26,966 nucleotides of DNA from Chara braunii (lineage: Eukaryota; Streptophyta; Charophyceae; Charales; Characeae). The stretch lies in assembly GCA_003427395.1 (NCBI GenBank), contig BFEA01000026.1:315417-342382 (forward strand), read 5' to 3'. The notes below the pieces were generated by a model, which was given only the letters and a program-made list of their open reading frames with translations, was not told where the DNA came from and did no database searches. Positions within the stretch are counted from its first letter, which is position 1; every line of letters starts with the position of its first letter. The translations under genes and the position numbers were made by a program. Of the stretch, positions 8,540 to 18,995 are shown one piece after another.

Positions 8540-9140
8540 CTGCTGCTCTAGCCGCAGCCAGCAGTGGTGCATTTGTGTATGTTGTGATGTTTGCTATGCA
8601 CAATCCACGAAGCATGACTGTGTCAGACTTTCATGAAACTGTCACGGACTCCTCAGGAGTTCGGACCCCAACAGTCTGCCAAGGATGCATTTGAGTGATG
8701 ATAAGCACTCACCATGTCACCCAGAGTTAGCAATACCCCTGACAAAAGTGGCCAACTTGACTCGCACCAACCCTTCAGTCCTACCAGCCTGTCGATCCAA
8801 AGCCCTGACAAGAACAGCCTGAGCGTCTGTGTTTTTTTTCAAGAACCCCAAATTCTCGCTCTCATTCCATCCACGAATCATCATAAACCATCCATAAAAC
8901 AAAGAACGTATAGATAGGCAAGATAATAAAAAACGCAAGGTTGGCCATGTTTGTGTGGTTCATCGCCAAGTGCACACACACCCGTTTACCGCGGAAGCGG
9001 CACACTTGCACATATACATATATACACATATATTTCCCAGTTTAAAGGAATGGAGAGTGAAAGGCAACTTACCTCAAACAGATGACTCCATCAGCAAGAA
9101 AGCATCGACCCAATTCCCCAAAGGTCCGAGAGATCTTGGA
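8540..9140. other. Intergenic, no supported gene
   Basis: Nothing beyond short chance frames. A TATACATATATACACATATA stretch is at about 9013-9032. Confidence 0.5.
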
Positions 9141-9142
9141 GA

Positions 9143-9159
9143 GTGTATGTGTGTGTGCG

Positions 9160-9226
<67 letters not shown>
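9143..9226. repeat. (TG)n microsatellite
   Basis: TG dinucleotides with an early TGCGTAG interruption, about 38 units. Confidence 0.95.
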
Positions 9227-9592
9227 GTAGGTTTCCACAGCAACAGCCCCTATTCCACCCAGACAAGTAGATTCGAGTTGAGCCAGCCCAACAACTAAAG
9301 AATTCACCTCTTTAGCAAGCAACATGAATCATAACTAAACCATTTTGAATTGCGTTTAGTTGGGATTTCTTTGGGGCAACATCTCCTCTTTTACTATGCC
9401 TCGCACGTACAAGGCTGCCCGCGTTGACTGTGGCCGAGCACCAACTGCCCACATCTGCGTGTGCCTTAACGACCCACTTGCACATTATAACAGGAGGAGG
9501 CAGAGTAGAAGGTAAGGTATGCTCCTGTGCGTTTCTCTTCAGATCTTCATACTCCTGTTTATTTCACTTTTGGTCTTCATATCGTCTGTTCT

Positions 9593-9760
9593 CCTTTTTT
9601 TGGGGGGGGGAAAGGAGCGGGGGGGGGAAGAAAACCCCTTTCCCAAGTCCACTATCCTGGTGGTGGTAAGAGAACCACCGGGATTGAGGGCTTGGCTGAT
9701 AGGCTGGTCCATCTACTGGTGGGGAGCGGCACCTGCTGGAAACCGGGTCCAGAGTCCCTT
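9593..9760 (-). mobile_element. SINE-like retroposon on the minus strand (copy 3)
   Basis: On the minus strand it reads GGGACTCTGGACCCGGTTTC, then CAGCAGGTGCCGCTCCCCAC and CAGTAGATGGACC, about 75 further bases, and a C/A-rich tail (plus-strand T8 G10 at about 9593-9610). Word order and hairpin core match copies 1 and 2 in the opposite orientation. The tail has C as well as A runs. Confidence 0.5.
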
Positions 9761-9779
9761 GGAAACAGCATTACAGTAC

Positions 9780-10540
9780 CATATGTTGGGGCTATAGTCT
9801 TTTAATAGTCTGGCTCAGAGCTACTTTTCCCTTGGGGCTGTGTGCAATGCCTTGCCCTTAGTAGAGATCTCTCCTCAGCACCGACCTAGCCCCATCCCTG
9901 GAAATACGAAGCCCTTGCTGTTGTCCTATTCGTCCCTTTTCCCTTTAGTCTTGCTGTATTCCAGGAATTTGCAGCCTTTCCCTAAAAGATCTTTTGCAGA
10001 GTTCATTTGGAAGTTGCAAGGGAGATGCCAATTCAGGCCAGAATCAGGCCCCCACAAGTGATCATGTAGTTATTAGCGTCTTTTCCCTTACGGTTGAAAG
10101 ATCATTTCACAGTGTTCAGATGGGGACTGCAACAGGGGGGGGCCTTTTCAGCGTGAAGGTGGGCCGCCAAAACTATACAAAAGATGCTAGCCCCTTCCCC
10201 TGTCTTTTGTGTGGATGCCGGGCAGTGGGAGGTTGTGAGGGTGGTCACAATCATCCTTCCTCCCAATGAACTCTTTTAAACCCTAAACCCTTGAAGCATT
10301 TACACCCTGATCCTCCTCTTCGACCAATGACATTCTTTGCCTGAAATTTTGTCATCCCATCATCCGCTGCTTGTTGTGTTTCTGTTTTCAGACTGTCGGC
10401 GGTTGAGTCACAGGCTTACACAGTTTGAGGTGTTTGGTCCCCATATGTCGTCCGCTCTGCCGATTTGTCATTGTGGCCCGCATCCCTGCAGGGTTTCCTG
10501 AGTCCTTCCTCGTGCCCGGCGACCTACGCCGGTCTCATGA
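9780..10540. other. Intergenic; possible zinc-finger fragment and telo-box
   Basis: A plus-strand frame at 9994-10269 ends with NYTKDASPFPCLLCGCRAVG followed by GCEGGHNH, vaguely like the C-terminal CCHC zinc finger of LINE ORF2 proteins, but nothing upstream supports it. AAACCCTAAACCC at 10278-10290 is two plant telomere-type repeats, the size of a telo-box promoter motif and not a telomere. No gene is called. Confidence 0.3.
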
Positions 10541-10680
10541 TTGTGGGTCGAGTGGTTGGAAGGGCGGGTGGGGGAAAGGGGGGTGAAGCGGGTAGGGAGG
10601 GGGAGAGAGGGAAAAGAGGGGGGAAGAGGGGAGGGGACGGTGCCCAAGGGTGCGGCAGCTACGGTGAGTATGGCTACGGT
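10541..10680. repeat. Purine-rich (G/A) tract
   Basis: About 100 bases of almost pure GGGGA/GGGAGAG on the plus strand (about 10556-10640). All frames across it are Gly/Arg/Glu runs. Such tracts can form triplex or quadruplex structures; I see no gene. Confidence 0.7.
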
Positions 10681-10945
10681 TAGGGCCGGGTCGGGTGGGG
10701 CAGCTGTGGTTGCAGCTGGGCGGGTGACACAGGGTTTGGGAGGAGGATAAAGTTAGGCTGGAGGTACGGGACCTGGAAGTCACTGAAGGGTTTCCTCTGC
10801 CAACCAGGTTCCATACTCCTCCACGGTTGCCATGTGATATTAAACCACCAGTACTTGGCCCAGCTATCCGGCCGCGGAAAAAAATAGAGTAAAAATGTTT
10901 CTAGTTGGATGAATTTGGGCGCTCCTGTAGTGGCCGGTACGTTTC

Positions 10946-13945
10946 CTAAGATCGCGTAGCGTTAACGGGCACGACTTTAGGAAGTACTGGTGGTTTAAGG
11001 GCAGTGTCCAGTTCCGAAAATATTTTGTTGGGGTCCTGCCAAATCTGCATATAGGAGCTTTGAATAGCTTCCTTGGCGAGAGAGTCTTTTTCCTTGAAGA
11101 AGTCGCATTCCATCAACTTCCAGGTTTCCCGGGTCTTGGTCTTGATCTGCTTTTCAACAACTTGTTGTGCTTGCTGCAGGCCGAATTGATGTTTCTTTCT
11201 TTCAAAGGTTTATCTGGCTCTCCAGGCCAACGTGAGAAGATGCAACCTCGTGTATGAGAAGGGGTTTGTCGCGAATAGGGACCAGTGTGCTAGCAGGCGG
11301 CGATTCTCTCCCAGCAGAAGGAGACCAAGGTCCCAGGGAATGTGATATCCAGTGAGGGAGTGGAAGGCCGCATCCCACCACTGCCATAATTGGGTGACCA
11401 TTGAACATGTTAGTAAACAATGTTTGAGGGTTGCTCGGGCCAGCATCTGAGACCTCTCGCAATATGCATAGATGGGAGATAGGTTCCTTTTTCGTTGAAG
11501 GTCAGTTCTGAACACGAGCCAATCGGGGTTGGGGAGGCAGCGGTGCAGGTTCTGCCACTGCAAGAGACCTAGGGTTTGTGGGCATGATCTTCGCGTATCT
11601 AGACCAAGCAAGGGATTCTGATAGTTTAGGCTCCAGCAGCAACTCCCTTGCCCATCTGATCGTTATCATGTGGTTGATTGGTTGGTCTTGTCGTGATGTT
11701 TTGTATCCTCCTTTAACTGTGTAATCCCATATGTGCATTGGTTTAGAGCCAGACCATTCCAACTCAGCCTGGTCGAAGGGGAGCTTGGCTATGGGTGCGG
11801 TGGTCTCGTATGTGTAATGGCCATTTTCTGGGTCTCTTACCACTCTCACCTGCATCAATCCCCCACACCCATATGTGGTGTCCAGGTTTTCATTTTTTGT
11901 CAGTTTTGAGAACATTGCCCAGGGCATTTACGGTTTGAAGGCTTCTAGCTCACAGGCCCCATTATTGTTCTTCTTGACTTTAAAGATGACCAGGGGGACA
12001 GGTAGATCTAAGTATCTGACCACCTAGCCGTCTTGTTGGACCGTCGGTCCCTCCCGCAGGATGAGCCGCCAAGCGATAGGGAGGGCCTCTCTTAACAGAC
12101 CAGCCTTTTCTTCTACATTTTTGACATGCTTGAGTTTCTATTGCAGCTGGCTGCGAGTTGCCCACTCCCCTCTCACCAGGTCCCACAGCTCTCCGACCGT
12201 GAAAACACCCTTTTTGGCATAGGTGAGCCATGGGGAGTTCGTTGTCAAGGTGAAGGGGCCTCCTATTTCTTGAAGGACATGTGGGTTGCCGAAGAGGGGT
12301 TGCCGCCCTATGTTATGTCACTTGTTGTGAGGATGTCTTTGCTGTGGCCCTCGTCGTCTCGAAAGCTTGAGCATATAGGGGCAGAGCGGATCTGCCGTTA
12401 TTTCCATCTTTGTAGCGTGTGCTGGTTTACCAGGTTGCGGCTGCTTTGGGGTGACAGAATGGTCCGGTGGTTATTTGTCAGCCATTGGAATGCATGAACC
12501 TTTCCGGCTGCATCAGTTTGTGGAGCAAGATTGGCTATTTGCAGGTAGGTCAGTGGTTCCCAGGGGATGTCGTTTCCCGTGAGGACTTTGAAAATGAGTG
12601 CCTCACTTTCTCCTTCAGGGCTCAGGATTCCCACCCCCCCTTTGGATTTGGGTTGTGTGAGGACATCACATTTCACCTTGTTGATGCAGCCTTGAGCCTT
12701 GGCGCTGTTTTTTCAGAAGTAGGTTGTTGTGAGCACTTTCTTTAATCTGGTGTGTTGCTGTTTGTTCAACGGCCACACTGCCAGTTTGTACCAGATGGCC
12801 GCCAAGACAACACTATTGATCGCTAATGCGCGTCCCACCAGTGAGGTGTGCAGGCCTTCTCATTTGGCTAGTCGGCCCACTGCCATATTGACCACCATGT
12901 CCCTTTGGTCTGCTGGGGGAACCACAGCGGTTAGTCTCGCCCCCAAAATCCTTATGGCTTCTTCCTTGCGGGCCATGCTACACTCGGTTCGGGTGGGGGA
13001 CGCTGTGCTTGAGGGTGGGGCCACCAACCCTCTGCCTTGGAACCCCAGTTGACCTTCATGTCGACCGCCAACGAGAAGAGGTGTATAACTTGAGTGAGAG
13101 TTTGGAGACTGGTCGGATCTTCATGTATAAGGATGGTGAGGTCGTCCGCAAAGAGCGATATCACCAGAATGAGGTGGTGCGGTATGTTTGTGATAGGCAC
13201 CTTGCCGCTATGAAGGTGGACTTTGATCATCGATGCGAGGGCCTTCATGACAATAACAAACAACAACGGTGCAATGGGGTCTCCTTGGCGCACCGATCTT
13301 TGAAGGTGAATCGGTGGTGAGAGGTGGTCATTGAGCATTATGTTGGTTGTGGCTGATCTGTGCAGCAGGTGCACCCATTGACAAAAGCCTGGACCAAATT
13401 TCATCATGAGCAGTTACATGTCCAAAAAGTCTCAGTCAACATGATCATACGCCTTTTTGAAGTCTATGAAGAGGATTGCAACTTGGACCTTTCGTTGGCA
13501 GGAAACTTTATGGTCTCATTAACCAACAGGATATTGTCATAGATGTTACAATTGGGCATGAATCCTATTTGGTCTGGGGGAATCAGCATGTTCATCAGAG
13601 GTAGCAGTCTGTCAGTGAGGACTTTGGCTACCAGTTTGTACGGGACCGGAAAAAGGGTGGTGGGTTTGTAGTTTCTTATGCTCTATTTGTCCCCTTTGCT
13701 GTAGAGGAGGGTTGTGACCCCCTATCTAATTATTCCCCCCAAATAAGCCCTCATTTTGCACCGCTTTTATATATTTCATGATATCATCACTGAGGAGGTC
13801 CCAAAATCGCACTAAAAATTCTTTTGGGAATGAATCTATCCCAGGCATTTTCTCATGTTTCATACCCTGTAGGGCCTACCAGACCTCATGTGGGGTTATG
13901 GGCTCGTCCAAGATACCCTTTTATTCTTGTGTCAGGCGTGATTGA
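10946..13945 (-). pseudogene. LINE (non-LTR retrotransposon) ORF2 remnant: reverse transcriptase to C-terminal domain
   Basis: Read on the minus strand, the order is that of a plant LINE ORF2. First comes EPITPHEVW with GIDSFPKEFLVRFW (about 13910-13740). Then NYKPTTLFPVPYKLVAKVL, PPDQIGF and DNILLVNETI follow (about 13670-13510). Next are FIDFKKAYDHVD (about 13470-13435), RQGDPIAPLLF (13258-13290) and the catalytic FADD (13141-13152). After that come RALAINSVVLAAIWYKLAVW and PKSKGGVGI (about 12840-12600), the zinc-finger-like CERSQ...LKHCLLTC (about 11460-11400), and a Lys/Glu-rich end stopping at 10946. It cannot be translated through: there are several frameshifts and stops (TAA 13921, TAG 13876, TGA 13432, TAA 13414, TGA 12860, TGA 12713). 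The endonuclease domain and ORF1 are not seen, so it is 5'-truncated or rearranged. Both termini are uncertain and no poly-A tail was found. Confidence 0.9.
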
Positions 13946-13959
13946 ATTGTTTGCAGCAT

Positions 13960-14340
13960 GATTGCGTATGCACTGGTTGTCGATGAGGTATTGTTGTTTA
14001 GAGGGCGATTGAGCCTAAGAATAGTGGTTGCTCTTGTTCTTGCTCATTCGTATGTGTTTGCTTGTAGCACAAGCGGAGAAGGTGGAGGGGAGGGTGGAGA
14101 GGAGAGTGGAGAGAAAGGGATAAAAATCGGAGTTCTTTAGGAGTGTGGGGTATGGGGAGGTGGAGGGCAAAGGGCAGCAGAAAAACATGTGAAGGGAAGG
14201 ATAGAGTATGACATGCAAAGGGCATGAGAGAGGTGTATGACGAACTTCGCAGAACTCGAAACACTCACTGTTGGAACAAATTACTCTAGAATAGCACATT
14301 AGGGAGGTTAGTGTTTGGGTTGCATAAGACCTTGAGTTGA
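13960..14340. other. No gene; purine-rich tract
   Basis: GGAGGGGAGGGTGGAGAGGA-like sequence at about 14078-14125, then non-coding sequence. Open frames on both strands are short and reflect composition. Confidence 0.5.
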
Positions 14341-14349
14341 GGAGCAGCC

Positions 14350-14575
14350 ATTGCCTACGGTAAGTGGCCACCCATACAGACCAGACAGGACCGGTTCGAG
14401 TGTGGACTATGCAAGCACTGCATTCAATTTCGCAATCACAGTTGTTGCATCGAATGGCGCGGTGCAGAGAAATGTCACACACTACATGGTTCCTACATGC
14501 TAGGAACACCGAGGCACGTCGACCGCAGAATAGAGGTATTGGGGTTCCAGCCCATGTATACAAATTGGACATGAC
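14350..14575 (-). pseudogene. Cys/His-rich coding fragment
   Basis: The minus-strand frame reads ASVFLACRNHVVCDISLHRA followed by IRCNNCDCEIECSAC and IVHTRTGPVWSVW, giving C-x2-H-x2-C-x9-C-x2-C-x-C-x3-C-x2-C. The LAC-x2-H-x2-C start matches LACTRHSLC in the larger Cys/His-rich gene just upstream (about 15297-15270), so this may be a further exon or a duplicated domain. It lies after that gene's apparent stop (about 14720). Function not recognised; a zinc-binding fold is inferred from the spacing only. Confidence 0.35.
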
Positions 14576-14719
14576 ATATCAGGGTGCCGTACATGAGAAC
14601 AATACTGACTATCAATGTACGTATGAAAGCAGCAACTCGCATGGACTATCCCTTCATAAACCTCACGAAACTAGCAATATGCTAGTTAAATCTCCGACGG
14701 GTCATCACAAAATGGCATA

Positions 14720-16870
14720 GATCATCTTTCTTGGGTTTCCTCAGTATGTATTCCTTCTGTATGGGCAGACAACGATAGGGAGGATCGGTCCAAACCAAAG
14801 GTGTTCAGCTGCTGCAGTATTTCGTCCGCAACAGTTCGTCCTAGTGGTGATAAACTATCAGCACATCGCTCTGCAGATGGTTCATATATAAGTCTATTTT
14901 CCTCCTCGAGCTGCTGTATCTGTCGTTCGTCTGGCAAGGAAGAGGGAGATCCGTTTGCAGTTGTCGTAGGTGTATGACCAACATCACATGTGGGACATGC
15001 TAGGAGAGGATGATGATGGCACTGGGGATAGCGTACGCAGTAAGGGCACATACTTTCTATGACAGCTTCCTGGAAACGCTAACGACATATGGCATGTTGC
15101 ATGTCATCAGTATGGAAGGCCGACGTGCACAATTATTTAAGCATGGCAGATCAAGGCCACAACGGCATGCTGGGCACGTAATCAAGGGGTTGGGGGGATG
15201 AGCACAAGACAGGGGATCACAATCTCTGTGGGAGAGGCTAGCAACGACCATCCCTTCACATAGTGTCCGTAGCAAAGGCTATGCCGTGTGCATGCCAACC
15301 GAACTGTACCTTTGCGAAGACGCAAAAGGAGGGCACAACCAGCATCCTCTGGAGAGGTCCCTTCACTGTTTGTGGTAGAATCAGCTGGATTGTTCTCTGG
15401 GGGGTGCAGTGCTTGCAAGTGTTCATCGACCTACTGTTCCTGCTGGACGAGCAAGACTGAGTGATCCTCCACTATTTGGTGATAGAAAAAAATTAATATT
15501 TCCCGTTGTGTACACCCTACCTCCATTGTCCCATAGCGCTCATGAATTAACCGCAAAGGTAAGGGCACTAAAATGACCTGGACGATGTAAGATATATGCC
15601 CGAATATTCAGATCCATGACTGGCACGTATTTTTGTGGAGCAGGCCGGAATTGTAGTCACCTACCCATAAATGTCATAGACAGGACTTCTATGTTCACAC
15701 CAGGTGCAGCACTGTTGTCCTCTGGGCAAACAGCACGGTGCTCTTCTTCTATCCAGTGGACAACGTCTGTGAAATCAGAAACAGGAAAGAGTTACAATTG
15801 TATGCAAGGAGACATACATCAATGGCATAGTACGCACAGCGGCCTCGCTGTAGCCCTATAACACTGTCCGATTCCGCAGGTTGCGCAGGAGATTCGTTCG
15901 CAGCAGGGGGAGATTCTTTCAATGCTGCAGATTGCACAGGTGGCGGAGACGCATTGCGGTCTCGATCAATTGGCTCTAGTGTGCGCTCTGGAGAGAGATG
16001 ATCTTCAATCGGGGGCTCCATCAGGTAATCAGAAGATGGGTCATTGTCACTTGGGGCAGGGGAGCGAGCGGGGCTAGGTGGATGAGAGAGGGGTGGGTCA
16101 GGGGTGAGAACTAGGTGGACCAGATGCGGGAAGTGGAGCTGATCAGCTGCACTTGTGCTCAGAGCGGTTGCTAGTCGTGCTAACACTGCACAAGTAGCTA
16201 CACCTTGTGTCTATCAAGTCCTGAAACGTGAAGGATCAATAGGCCATGCTCTCACAGTTTGTATTCGTACTGGAAATCAAAATAAAATGAGATTTTGCCC
16301 TTTTGCTCCACACGCGGCACTGAAGAAGTCATCTCCACATTGCCGGCATTGGACTCGACATGTACTATTCGTGGCTAACGTGTATAGAAGGCAACGATGT
16401 CGTTCCGAACAGTTGCAAGCATGCTGGCGGAGCAGATCTATAATCCTTGCAGGAGGCGTGGTGATCATGCCACTCAAGGATAAACGAGGCCGCTGTCTTG
16501 GAGGTGGCGGTGGAGATGGAGAACGTCCCCGTCGAAAAGGCGTCTGCAACAGTCGATCTAACGACGTATGCGTCCGCCGACGGGGTTGTTGTCGCAGCTG
16601 ATCCCACCATGAACGTGATGACGGTGATGCTGAGGTCGATGATGAAGAGGAGGCCTGCAAGGTGGCCGAAGGGGAAGAAGGAGACGAGGAAGAGGAAGAG
16701 GTAGAGGAGACAGATGGCATAGGGGTTGATGTAGGAGAAGATGTTGGCGGGGAGGGTGTTGGCAATGATGGTTGTGGTGGTGATGAAGATGATGGTGGTA
16801 GCGACGACAGCAGCAGTGGTGGTGCTTGAGGTGCCGGGGGGGGGGGGTAGATGTGTGTGTGCTGCACAAC
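14720..16870 (-). pseudogene. Decayed multi-exon Cys/His-rich gene with possible cysteine-peptidase module
   Basis: Minus strand, N to C. A Ser/Pro-rich region (about 16860-16450) ends in a Cys cluster, ACNCSERHRCLLYTLATNS then TCRVQCRQCGDDFFSAAC (about 16420-16310). A strong 3' splice-like site TTTTATTTTGATTTCCAG is near 16264. A Pro/Ser/acidic linker spans 16180-15838. A 71-bp GT-AG intron (15837-15767) joins in phase to VVHWIEEEHRAVCPEDNSA. The frame continues through YILHRPGHFSALTFAVNS, a TGA, then ALWDNGG. This resembles the His plus Asp/Asn spacing (about 15 residues) of Josephin- or ULP-like peptidases, but the family is not established. After a frameshift come VEDHSVLLVQQEQ, TAG, VDEHLQALHPPENN, then LACTRHSLC, CPACRCGLDLPCLNNC and CPYCVRYPQC, an acidic coiled-coil-like DERQIQQLEEENRL, and a stop at about 14720. 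At least two frameshifts and three stops are present. Confidence 0.45.
15767..15837 (-). other. Probable spliceosomal intron, 71 bp
   Basis: On the minus strand the donor is CGCT|GTGCGTAC and the acceptor TTCCTGTTTCTGATTTCACAG|AC shortened to its pyrimidine-rich end. Removing it joins a phase-1 codon (T+AC, Tyr) and links the upstream Pro-rich frame to the downstream WIEEEH frame without a stop. Reading through instead gives a hydrophobic stretch ending at a stop. Confidence 0.55.
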
Positions 16871-17068
16871 TATGCGAGGAAAGGTGTGTTTCCTGCAGCT
16901 TTTCAGCCTCAAATGCAACACAGGGAAGGGTGTGCTAAGCATTCCCCCGTAGAAAGACTTGTTTGGTACCACATGAATACTGGGTGCATACGAATCCGAA
17001 CTGAGCCCTGGGGCTACAGAAGAGTGACTGCAGCATTACCTAAACAGGACCACATTACAACAAACTGG

Positions 17069-17148
<80 letters not shown>

Positions 17149-17372
17149 CAGGACTATGCAAGGAAAGGCGTGTTTTCTGCACCTTTTCAGCCTCAAATAC
17201 AACACAGGCAAAGGTGTGCTAAGCATCCCCCCCCAGAAAGACTTGTTTGGTATCACTTGCGAAGCAGTACACGTGAGAATACTGGTTGCATACGAATCGT
17301 AACTGAGTCCTGGGGTTACAGGCGAGTGACTGCAGCATGCCTAAACAGTATGACCACATTACAACAAACTGG

Positions 17373-17427
<55 letters not shown>

Positions 17428-17442
17428 CGTGTGTACGTGTGT

Positions 17443-17498
<56 letters not shown>

Positions 17499-17700
17499 CG
17501 TGTGTGCATGCTGCAAAATTTATGCGAAGAAAGGCTTCTTTTGTGCAGCTTTTCAGCCTCAAATGCAACACAGGGAAAGGTGTGCTAACCATCCCCCTCA
17601 GAAAGACCTGTTTGGTACCATTGGCGAAGTAGTACAGACGATTACTGGGTGCATACAAATCGTAACTGAGCCCTGGGGTTACAGAAGAGTGACTTTACTC
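16857..17700. repeat. Three-copy tandem repeat separated by expanding (TG)n tracts
   Basis: Three copies of a unit start GTGTGCTGCACAACTATGCG (16857), GTGTGCTGCAGGACTATGCA (17142) and GCATGCTGCAAAATTTATGC (17506). Each continues with TTTTCAGCCTCAAATRCAAC, AAGGTGTGCTAA, AGAAAGACYTGTTTGGTA and GAGTGACTGCAGCA, and the first two end ACAACAAACTGGCTGTGTG, running into TG microsatellites (about 17070-17143 and 17373-17500). Spacing is about 285 and 365 bp because of microsatellite length. Long frames across it are Cys/Val runs. The first unit overlaps the start of the Ser/Pro-rich minus-strand frame. Confidence 0.9.
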
Positions 17701-18340
17701 AACCTCTTACACACTAAGCAAGGACCAGGGTTGCAGAAGGAATTATGTTCTTCCACCTGCGAGAGGCATACTGCCAGATATTGTGAATGTGCATATTCAA
17801 TGGCTGGGCCTTTTGAGCGGCAGTTGCTTGTCTGGCTCTGGTTCTTTCAGAATTTAGGCTAAGTCCTCCAATTACTCAAACTTACTGAAAGCCAAAAGGA
17901 AATTGCTCGGGTTTGCATCCTGAACCGGGGCTGCAGTACAGATTGGGGGTTCGGTTGTCTCTATCTTGATCCACTCCCATGGCCTGCAACTGGTTTGGAC
18001 GATGCCGGCTGGCACTCGAGTTTGGCCGTGCTGCTCTGTAACCCGAGTAGGATCCGGGGCATGGGGTCTGGGGGAGAATCTGGGGAATAGTCGAGGGAGG
18101 AAGGCATTCTACTGGAATCTGGACCATTAGCGGGTCGTTGCTGACGTGGCCAAGACAACTGCCAGGTATGCCGAGGCGGGTTGCGCCGCTCTGTAACCCA
18201 GCAGTTGGGGGGTTGAGGCCTGGTCCCAGAGGCTTGGTAAGCGAGGCGGAGGGGTGAGACAGGTTTATAACTCATGATCTGTTTTCTCAGCCGAAGCCGG
18301 GTAATGGCCCCGGTGTTTTAAACTTTCTGTACAATTTTCA
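17700..18340. other. No supported gene; degenerate duplication
   Basis: GCTCTGTAACCC occurs at 18031 and 18189 inside two loosely similar GC-rich segments. A minus-strand frame of 104 codons (17961-18275) shows Pro/Ser-rich composition without recognisable features. I do not call a gene. Confidence 0.4.
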
Positions 18341-18420
18341 TATGGGACCCGGGGCCCGGTCCCCAGCACGTGCTGCTTCCCATGAATAGATTGGAGCTTT
18401 GTTTGTGAAAATATTTGTCG
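18341..18420 (+). mobile_element. SINE-like relic without tail (copy 4)
   Basis: GGGACCCGGGGCCCGGTCCC, CAGCACGTGCTGCTTCCCAT and GAATAGATTGGAGC follow the word order of the hairpin-core SINE-like family, but strongly diverged and with no poly-A seen. Confidence 0.4.
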
Positions 18421-18854
18421 ACGAGAGCAATTGGAATCTAGCTGATGTCACAGGGAGGTGGCCACGGCTGCCTCCCGCAACCGCACTACCGTTTAATGGA
18501 CCAAAGACAGCAGGTAGAATGCCCGACGGGTGAGGGTTAAACGGCTCAAAGGGGGCAAGGGTTTAAGGGGAAAAGCGAGGATCAAGAGAACCAGGTAAGG
18601 GGAAGGGGGAGGGGGGCGGAGCGCAAACCAAGGTGCTCCACGGATGGACGTCGCAAGCTGAAATGCCTTAATACAGTACTCAGAATGTGCAAACGTACAT
18701 AACACGTGAACAGACTAACTCCATATATGTCTAATATACAATGACAGCATTACACACACTTAGCAGATGCTCAGTCAACCCACCGGCCTCACTGGGGCAG
18801 TCAATGCTGGCCATCAGTTTCTTACTTAACATCTGCTGTGCATCAACTGTTTAA

Positions 18855-18995
18855 ATGGGACGCTGGACCTGATTTCCAGCAGGTGTGGCTCCCCACCAGA
18901 AGATTGGAGCAAACGGATCACGTACTAGGGGAGGCTGCTCGTATCACCTCCCCTACCGACACTGCTCTGGCTTTTCACGTAAAAAAAAAAAAAAA
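18855..18995 (+). mobile_element. SINE-like retroposon with poly-A tail (copy 5)
   Basis: GCTGGACCTGATTTCCAGC (18862-18880), GCTCCCCACCAGAAGATTGG then AGC, CGTATCACCTCCCC and a final A15 (about 18981-18995). It is among the closest copies to the one at 3971. A second A18 run follows at about 19053-19071 after about 57 bases, perhaps another tail. Confidence 0.65.

Noticed and set aside
8079-8615. Long open frames of His/Thr or Cys/Val across CA/TG tracts (also at 9069, 17071, 17219, 23658)
   Set aside because: They are dinucleotide repeats read in frame and show no other protein feature.
10278-10290. Interstitial telomeric repeat
   Set aside because: Only two CCCTAAA-type units; more likely a chance telo-box.
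6488-15650. Variant genetic code with TAA/TAG read as Gln, as in some green algae
   Set aside because: Several internal TAA/TAG sit at plausible Gln positions, but ferredoxin ends with TAA exactly at the family's usual C-terminus, and TGA is also found at Trp positions in the LINE. C-to-T decay explains both.
16857-17700. CRISPR-like array
   Set aside because: Units are about 200 bp and spacers are microsatellites; the window is eukaryotic.
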